Source: Bugula neritina (lineage: Eukaryota; Bryozoa; Gymnolaemata; Cheilostomatida; Bugulidae). From it: a DNA stretch of 60,000 nucleotides. Shown piece after piece: positions 52,301 to 60,000 of the stretch. A program made the translations under genes and the position numbers. Position 1 is the stretch's first letter. Every line of letters starts with the position of its first letter. The stretch lies in contig OZ037770.1 of assembly GCA_964035545.1 (NCBI GenBank), positions 14,098,642-14,158,641 of the forward strand, read 5' to 3'. The notes below the pieces were generated by a model. The model was not told the origin of the DNA, did not search any database, and saw only the letters and a program-made list of their open reading frames with translations.

Positions 52301-55300
52301 TACTAAATTAATTAAAATGATTCACTTAGTTTGAAAATAAAAATAATATTACAAATATTTTATCAAGTTGAACTTTTTTCGGCAAACAATGCTTTAAGGT
52401 TATTTTGTTACTGTTGCTAATAATAAAATGATAGAATTGATAAAATTTTCAATGATATTAAATGCAATAGTTTTATAATTTGCATCATAAGACAATAATT
52501 GTGTACCATATTTTATGCGAATAAGTTTGAATTGTCTTCCCTCGGAATATCTAAACTTTGCTAATTACATAACTATAAGATTGCTAAGTTACCTTTTAGG
52601 CACACTATATTACAGGAACATACAAAAACTGTGTTTTATTATAACATCATTCCTGAAAATAAACAAATTGGAAACTACTTGTTGATTATTGAAAAATTAA
52701 AAAGGTAACATTACTCCAATTTTATTGTGAAAGTGGGGTACTTTTTTTAAAATTATTCTTTGAATTATTCTACTGTTATCCATATTCATAATATGTTGAA
52801 AGAATAAAATTGCGTTGCAAAAATATATCTATTTCCACTAGTTTGTAGCTTTTTCTTAATGTATAAGAAAACAGCAATCATTGTGACTCTAGTTACGAGG
52901 TATATAATATTTTTCATTTATGATTTGATTCGAAGCTTTTTATTGGGCAGTTTACACGTTGGTTTTGTTTCCTGTATATAATGTAGCTCACTTCCCCTCA
53001 GTCAATACACACTGTATATTATATTATCTTGCTTAAACCCACAGGCATTCCAAAGACCTCTGGTAGGATGAAACCCCCTGCAACATCAAGCTATACGACC
53101 CAACTGCCTGCTGGTGATTGGAGCTCTATGTATAAGATGACCTCTGACCCCAGGGGTTACTGCATCATTATTAACAACAGATATTTTAGTGGTGAGTACA
53201 TTTCTATTTATTACACATACATGTAATATATTATATATTATGCATGTGTGTATGCTTGTGTGTACGTATATGTATATAATATCCATGTAAAAATTTTAAA
53301 ATTAATGAGTACTTGTGTTGATGTTTCATTTTTACAAAACATTAAGACAATATTTGCAAACTTGTCATTTTACGCATCATTGAAAATTGGTTCAACTGAT
53401 CAGACAAATTTGGAGTTGCTTGTCCCTGATTATTTTGGGCAAAAATTGTTATTTTGGCTTTCTATAAAATTAAGAATATGAGGTTTTGGCTTTACAATAT
53501 TTTTTCATTTAATGAACTATGGATATACAATGTTAAAGGGCCTGACAACTATATTCTCACTGGATAGTTAAACTGAGGCTGTATTCATAATATTATTGCC
53601 ATTACATCATTTATAATTAGTTAACTTCTGGGGTTGTCTATCTTAGAATTGTTAATTTGCTTCTGATAGAACTTTTCAATTAACTGTCAAGTACTACTCT
53701 AATGATTTATCTGTGTTCATGCTCATGTGTCTGTAATAACGTACATTTCCTTAGCTTGTTTTTAAATTGCTTTCTTAATTTCTCATCATGTATTAAAAAA
53801 ACCTATTAAAACTAAGGTCATTGTTTTAAACCTCATTGTAAGCGCAGATTACAATTTAATTGAACATAGATTTAATAGAGTGGCAGATAGGATCAGTGAT
53901 GAAATGTCTTTCAACAAGTGACAGGGTTTTGTGCTGTGAAAAGTATTAATTTTCTCGCTCACCTTTTGTCCCTACGACGTGTAACCGAATAGTATCAACT
54001 CACTGGAAGACATTTCAGCTAAATAATTTTAGTTTAACTCCTTGATAAAAATAAACAAATCTATTTTAGAGGCATGCTGATTATTTATACAATTGTTTCA
54101 GCCATGTTTTATGTTCTATTTTAAAATGAATAAATACAATTAAATCAATAAATATTCAAAGGATGTTCAGCGGATGCAACTGAATTTAGCTCTCCCTGAC
54201 TGTCCAGCTGCTGTTGCTGCCGTTTCAAATTGCTGCCGTTTTCTAGGTCATCTGAAAGAGAGGCTGGGGACGGATGTTGACAGAGATAATTTATACGTGC
54301 TGTTCAGTCAACTGGGTTATAAGATATGCATACAGGAGAACCTTACAGGGATGGTATGTGTGTCACATGTCGTCTAGTGCATTAGACTAGTTCCTGTGTT
54401 TCAGCTAGGGACGTCGTACACGTGCCCCTGTGTAGTATGATATCAGCCTCAGTAACTATTGCTACCAACCTTTATTAACAGCACCTAGCAATTAGAACTG
54501 GTGAAGTTGTCCCCACAGGGTATCTGAGTTGAAGGTTGTGGGATATAGATATTTCATAGTATTAAAGTAATATGCACTTGTGTGTCGGTCAAAACAACAA
54601 AGTTTATTTAGGATTTATTCCCCCTAGAATTGCTTTATTTCACTCCACCGCACTCATCCAATATACAAGTCTTTGTTCAACAATAACCAACTTTTTGCAG
54701 ACGGCATTTTTTACTATTGCTGATTTTAATTACAGGAAATGCTGTTGACTTTAAGAGACTTTGCCCAGTTACCTCACCACAAATCAGTGGATAGTTGTGT
54801 GGTGATACTGCTCACCCACGGTCTAGACGGCCAGGTCTATGGATCTGACGCTAAGCTGATCAACTTGTCAGAAGTTTTGAACTTCTTTGATGGGAACGTC
54901 TGCCCGGGTTTACAAGGGAAGCCTAAGTTCTTCTTAGTGCAAGCCTGTAGGGGAGGTGAGTGTAGAGCGTTGTAAACTATGACATTTTATTGATAGTGCA
55001 AATACTTGTGTCAATACAAGACTTGTTTGTAGTTATCAATATCAGTTCAGGACCTTCATTATTACATGCTATTCGCTTAGTACTAGTTATGGTCGATTTT
55101 TCATTTTCAACACCACCTACTTCAAAGAAGTACCTAAGCTATTAAGCCTTTTGGATAGTTGCTAAAATTAAAAATCTCCATTAAAATTTATGCAGTTGAA
55201 CATGCTTTGGCAAGCATTTCAAACAAATGTTATTGTGATTCCTAAACCAATCTAGTTGGCAGTCTCAAGTGTGAAATATTAATTTAAAACTTGAAACTAT

Positions 55301-57055
55301 CTTTAGCTTTCAAAATCATCAAATCGTTTAAACTTTTTCTTTGCTATTTCCAAATGGTGGTCAAAAAAATAAATTGCCAAATTGACTAGATCTTATTTTT
55401 GTAGCCTTTCTTTTCAGAGAGTTTTGACCTTGGGTTCGACATGCCAGACAATGGCGAGACGGACATGTCAGCTGTCGGCCCCGCCTCCCAGGTTATAGCC
55501 CAGGTTCATCAACAGGCGTCTCAGGACATCGACTCTATGAGCAAGAAACTTCCCTCTGGCTCTGACTTTCTCATAGCCTATGCTACAGTTCCCGGTAGGT
55601 AAATGTAAGGGACATACCCATTGGTCATCTGGATATGAGCTTTGTAGTGATTCGCTAGGATTTTAGTAATTCTAACTTTAAATCTTAGTAGGTTTTAGTA
55701 AGCAGAAACAGTAATGTAGCGATACAGGTTATATAAGTTATTTGTATTTAGTTATTTGTATTTCTTTAGAATAAACTTATGTTTTATATGCTGGAAATGC
55801 AGTGATTGAGATAGCATGTTTGAGTATTAGCACAGGTATAATTTTGGTGATTCCAAAAAGGTTTAAAAGCAGAAGGATTATGATTTGTAGCTTGTTATAA
55901 AATGCTAGAATGTATTATTACAATATGGTGCTCTTGTTTATATAATATAGTTTATATCATAGTTTAATGTCTTGTTGAAAGCTAAATGAATAATGAAAAA
56001 TAGCAAAAACATATTTGTGTGTTTCATTCTATTGGCTATTTGTGCTATATAGTATATTGTGTTCTGATATATTTACTATTTCATATAATATATATACTTC
56101 ATCATACATTTACCTTATTAGATAGATATACCTTTTCACATATGTTGTACTGTCATAAAAGTAGTATTGTATAATATTTCAAATAATGTATCACATGACG
56201 TATCATATGACGTATCACATGACGTATCGCATAACGTGTCACATGACGTATCACATGACGTATCACATGACGTATCACATGACGTATCACATGATGTATC
56301 ACATGATGTGTCACATGATGTATCACATGTTTCAGTGTATTAGGTTCCGTTGTTGTAGGGTTTGTGTCATGGAGGAACTCTGAGCAGGGAAGTTGGTTCA
56401 TTCAGGCCATGTGTGAGGTTTTCCTTAACAAGTATAAATATGAAGATGCCCTGAACATGTTGGTGGAGGTATGAATATTGTCTCAGTGTGTTACACGTGT
56501 TGTATGTAACTGTCTAACTCACTTTATTGCTTCATTTTATAATTCGTATTACTTGCATTGTATTACTCAAATAATAAGCTATACCTTAAGTATAACATTT
56601 AGTAATATATTTATTATGTAATGTTTAAATTTTGTATTTGTGGAACATGCTACATTTTATTATTGATATTTATCGGTGCCATTTTTATACTTGCACTAGA
56701 TTTATAAAGCTGCAGCTTTAAAGTGAGTTTTTTTAAATGTTTTTTTTGCAACTCATTAGGCCTCCAAAAAAGCAATAATTGTATCTGGTTATATAATCAA
56801 GTAGATATCCGCTAGCATCAACTCTTTTTCATTTTTTTCAGGTTTATCACTGAATAGTTATTAACCCAAATAAGCATATAATATAACTTTATTTTGCCTC
56901 TTCTGATCAGCATAGATATTAATACACTTTCCTTCTTGCAGGTTAACAACAAAGTGGCTACTATCTACGAATCAGCCACCAAACACAAGCAAATGCCTTC
57001 ACCTGTGGTGCTACTTCGCAAAAAGCTGTACTTCCTACCATTGGCTGAATCATAG
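49325..57055 (+). CDS. CARD-containing initiator caspase, caspase-2-like
   Basis: Eleven exons join in frame to 595 residues: 49325-49456, 49990-50178, 51174-51435, 51609-51804, 51971-52104, 53045-53191, 54247-54353, 54736-54955, 55418-55594, 56359-56468, 56942-57055. Residues 1 to about 95 form a CARD (MEDIHRKVLQKNRPFLMKEV through RRGPTAYAAFLECL), the adaptor domain that recruits initiator caspases. Next is a Ser/Thr/Pro-rich linker of roughly 200 residues, much longer than in vertebrate caspase-2. The protease domain starts near 305; catalytic His417 is in LLTHG (usually LLSHG) and Cys460 in QACRG. VSWRNSEQGSWFIQAM is the conserved small-subunit strand. DFAQLPHHKSVDSC resembles caspase-2 closely. 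It is a cytosolic cysteine protease cleaving after Asp, acting in apoptosis or stress responses. The acceptor at 51971 is weak but keeps phase; one at 51936 would not. Confidence 0.9.
56188..56331. repeat. 12-bp minisatellite, 12 copies
   Basis: The unit GTATCACATGAC recurs with few changes and ends 27 bp before the acceptor of the caspase exon at 56359. Because 12 is a multiple of three, each strand has an open frame (Thr-Tyr-His-Met on the plus strand) that is an artefact. The unit junction reads TGACGTATCA, close to half of a cAMP-response element. Confidence 0.95.
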
Positions 57056-58859
57056 CTTTTTATCCAATAATATTCTCTCTTTCATAGCTTTGACATACTT
57101 TTTATTGCCATTAATACTTGGTATAATTTTTATAATCGTATTGAATTAAGTTTTTACTCATATTTTGTTGATATGCATATTTATGTATCTATATAGTGTT
57201 ACTGCTACCATAAAGGTAGTTTTCCCCGGTATGTTGCGCCGTATTTTGTTAAATTTTTCTGCGGTATCTCAGCTGGATGACGCACTGATGAAGAGAATTA
57301 ATTACGCTGCATATAAATTTCTACGTTACCTCTATATACACTATTTTATTTAATTTTTCTAATAATTGATTTTTAGCTAGTTAAATGCAAGCATTTTTAT
57401 GTTATTAACTGTAAATTAGAATTACCATGTTTTTTGTCATAGTGCTATTTCATCGTGTTATATACTATATTTTGTACATAATAGCTGCATAATGCACTAA
57501 TAATTTTTTTTATTTTTATGGCCAATTTTCTATCTCAATTTAGCTTTTACTAAATAGCTGTAATAGTGGTTATTGAAATGCGTAGTTGAATAAGTATGTT
57601 TAGGTTTTTTAATTAAGTTGTACTTTTCAAATTGTAATACTATTGTATATTTCAACTTATTCAGGAGTTATCTCTCTCTCCTATCATACACTACATCAAT
57701 CTGTATGCTATTTTGTTGTAAATAAAGAATTCACATTATAATTATTCGGTAAATCAGTTAAATCCCTAGTAGTAGCTTGTTTGTCACAGACTCTGCATAA
57801 TTATAGATATACTTACAACTTAAATTGCATTTGCAGGGCTAAAACAGTTGAAGGGAAGTAATAATTGACATAGCATTACTCTATTGCAGAATTAGAATCT
57901 TTTTCTGCAGTGGAGGTGAACCCTTGACTAAACTATTGTAACAACCAGAGAGCTAAAGGTTGACATAATTTAATTCATAAAAGCTTTCATTAGCAGGTAG
58001 GGATTCCCTTTTCTGCAAAACTGGGCATATAAGGAAATGATTGAAATATGAGCTCTTAGTAGAAATATCGCTAGAAGCAGCACTAACTTGGGGGTGACTA
58101 AGGACAATATTTCTATACGCGTGGTGTGAACTCCAAACTGGACCCAGTCGACTCTAACTCCGTGCTGCTTCAAGTGACTTTCTCTAAGTAAACACATTGC
58201 TTAGCCTTCCTTCCAGGATTGGTTATAACGCTAAATTAAGCTTTCAAACCTCATTGGTGGTATGCTTGTTAATACTGTATTATTCAAATTCTTTGGTTTT
58301 CAAATGTAAAAGCTAATTGCAAAATATAATAATGAAAACTTGTAATTAATACATTCTTTTAGATGGTCAAGTATGCTACGGCCATATATTAAGCACGACT
58401 GAGTTGTACAGTTTTTGACCCAAGTACAGGTATCTTGGGCATAGCATCACTATAGACTAGAGTCTTCTATAATACAGGTTTAGATTATTTTCGTGGGCTA
58501 AAGAGAATTAGCTTTGCAAATTACACATTATTTTAAGTACTTAGTAATAAAAAACATGATGTGTTATTTTATCAATATTTCTATTTAAAATTAAGTATGA
58601 TGTACATCTCATCAACAATTGATTGCTATAATTTTAAAGGTACAAGTTTTTTCAGTTGGCATTCTTCTTTTTTTGTCACAACGTAATACAAAATATATTA
58701 TTAAAAACCTTAAAATAATATTTAATAATCTAATGCAATACTAGCACCCAACAAAAACACAGTTGCTTTGTAGTTGTCTTTAAATCAGTTTAAATCAAAT
58801 AAATTTTATTATATTCAACTTTTAAAGCTAAATTTAAGCAAATTAATAGATTGTCAATT
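57056..58859. other. Intergenic region between the caspase gene and the GPCR gene
   Basis: AT-rich spacer between convergent genes. It includes the caspase 3' untranslated region (a candidate AATAAA near 57721) and the GPCR 3' flank. No other gene or repeat is recognised. Confidence 0.5.
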
Positions 58860-59816
58860 TTATGCAGTGGCGGCTGATCTCTTGGCTGGGGCTACCTTTG
58901 CCAGTATTTGAGGTTTAGTAAAGAGATTCTTAATGTGCAGCCGATAACCAGGGGTCATGTAGACATACAGAAGTGTGTTCAGGGCTCCGTATAGTGACTG
59001 AACAATAATGGCCGCCCATCTAGTAGCCGATATCACTGCAGATGAAATGCCACCCACGACGTCCAGAATTACCGCCACAAATGTGGGAACGTAGGAGATG
59101 TAGAACAGTAAGCATATTAGCAGAATGTACTGAGCTGATCTTTTAATCGTGCCATCATCTTTTGTTACTGCGTGTCTGTTTTGCATCTTGTTCAGCTCTT
59201 TCAACACTTTGTACAGACAGATGGTGCAGATGAAAGAAGTGATGGAAATTGATACACTGAAAATGACTGTCGTTTGAATGTTAGGAGATGGTGGCAACGA
59301 CCCAAACTCTCCAAAGCAATAGCCTGCAGTGTTGGTGGCTACTGATGCGGCCATTAAGCCCAAACAGCCAACCCAAATGGCTAAAATGCAAAGTCCTAAA
59401 TTATTAATAACTTTATTACTGTCAAGGTTTAAGGGATGACATATTGATGCAAACCTTTCGTAACTTCCCAAGGCGAGAACTGAGTTTCGAACTGTTGCAG
59501 TTGTCAAGCCAAATGTGAAGAAAACAATTTGCAGCCCCCGAGCGTGCGCTAGCGGCAAGTTGACGATGAGATTGTTCAGACCGCAGTTGATCATCAAAAT
59601 GTAGGACAGACTCGCAGTTATGTCAGAAATCCCTATGTTGATGATTATCCAATAGTACGGAGTCTTTTTAGATTTGTTCACTGTACTCAACACACACAAA
59701 TTTAGAATGTTAAGCAAAATGCTCACCGCATTGAATGAGACGTATGCTGTGGATATGGTAGAGCAGGCGCACAACTCTGTGTCATTGCCTCTGCTGCAAA
59801 GCAATGAATTTTCCAT
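58860..59816 (-). CDS. Intronless rhodopsin-type (class A) G-protein-coupled receptor, orphan
   Basis: A single exon of 318 codons. The start chosen is the first ATG (59816); an in-frame TGA lies further upstream. Seven hydrophobic segments fit TM1-TM7, starting near residues 24, 55, 94, 138, 182, 228 and 262. Class A landmarks are N36 in TM1, D65 in TM2 (NIGISDI), E120-R121-F122 at the end of TM3 (the DRY position) followed by ASICHPL, and NTLLY (280-284) at the NPxxY position, so Pro is replaced by Thr. C79 and C167 could form the usual extracellular disulfide. TM6 lacks the CWxP motif (FYISYVP). The N-terminus has an NDT glycosylation sequon. It should sit in the plasma membrane and signal through G proteins; the ligand is unknown. 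Many invertebrate receptors of this kind are lineage-expanded and intronless. Confidence 0.85.
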   Translation of the reverse strand: MENSLLCSRGNDTELCACSTISTAYVSFNAVSILLNILNLCVLSTVNKSKKTPYYWIIINIGISDITASLSYILMINCGLNNLIVNLPLAHARGLQIVFFTFGLTTATVRNSVLALGSYERFASICHPLNLDSNKVINNLGLCILAIWVGCLGLMAASVATNTAGYCFGEFGSLPPSPNIQTTVIFSVSISITSFICTICLYKVLKELNKMQNRHAVTKDDGTIKRSAQYILLICLLFYISYVPTFVAVILDVVGGISSAVISATRWAAIIVQSLYGALNTLLYVYMTPGYRLHIKNLFTKPQILAKVAPAKRSAATA

Positions 59817-59855
59817 GTTTGTACTGCTTGAATGCAGTTGTGGTGTAAAGAGCAA

Positions 59856-60000
59856 GTTGAAACGTACTTTGTTAAAAGATCAACAATATTTTGTGACTTG
59901 CAGCACACCGCATTACACACGTCAGCTAAGATGAAGCCAACAAAAATGAATAAACACACTATGTAGACATGCATAAGCGAGTTGAAGTTTCTTAAATGCT
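59856..60000. other. Window end, upstream of the GPCR
   Basis: Short 5' flank of the GPCR gene. No feature is recognised beyond short open frames. Confidence 0.4.

Noticed and set aside
56188-56331. A CRISPR-like array
   Set aside because: The units are contiguous 12-mers with no spacers, in an intron of an animal gene. The 20-bp array at 25441 was rejected for the same reason.
59817-59855. A 13-residue N-terminal extension of the GPCR
   Set aside because: It begins with TTG rather than ATG; the first in-frame ATG is at 59816.

Overview
The window is nuclear DNA of an invertebrate animal. Genes are split by many short spliceosomal introns (GT..AG), the non-coding DNA is very AT-rich, and there are long (AT)n tracts, tRNA-derived SINEs, a MITE family and remnants that look like Penelope-type retroelements. 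The gene set (GT11 fucosyltransferase, SLC16 transporter, CARD caspase, ADAMTS-like protease ending in six-cysteine repeats) would suit a lophotrochozoan such as a mollusc, annelid or bryozoan, but the species is not determinable by eye. Nothing here is bacterial or organellar.

Layout, left to right. (1) 3761-9609 (+): the 3' part of a gene for a protein ending in a SAM domain; its 5' exons were not found and may lie outside the window. (2) 10577-19842 (+): a complete secreted M12B metalloprotease in 16 exons (636 aa), including two short exons that supply the signal peptide. (3) 20170-21868 (-): a GT11 alpha-1,2-fucosyltransferase-like enzyme in two exons (380 aa), tail-to-tail with the protease gene across an (AT)n tract. 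(4) 23523-29720 (-): a monocarboxylate-transporter-like SLC16 protein in nine coding exons (498 aa). (5) 29721-35601: a repeat-rich flank with the most unusual structure in the window, a perfect 236-bp inverted repeat between long (AT)n tracts; each arm carries a hammerhead-ribozyme-like motif. (6) 35602-45922 (-): a complete selenium-binding protein 1 / methanethiol oxidase homologue in 11 exons (481 aa). (7) 49325-57055 (+): a complete CARD-containing, caspase-2-like initiator caspase in 11 exons (595 aa). (8) 58860-59816 (-): an intronless rhodopsin-type GPCR (318 aa).

The exon chains were built by hand: splice sites were chosen so that phase is kept across every junction. For the protease, fucosyltransferase, transporter, selenium-binding protein and caspase the joined length is an exact multiple of three, ending at a stop. 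The genes show no operon-like relation and look like unrelated neighbours. Several tandem repeats sit very close to splice sites (20-bp units after a transporter exon, 12-bp units before a caspase exon, 44-bp units before a protease exon).

Main points for follow-up: the palindrome with paired hammerhead-like motifs, the two equal-length MITE copies, the dimeric tRNA-headed SINE, the splice-adjacent minisatellites, and the Ser in place of the reported selenium-binding Cys in the SELENBP1 homologue.
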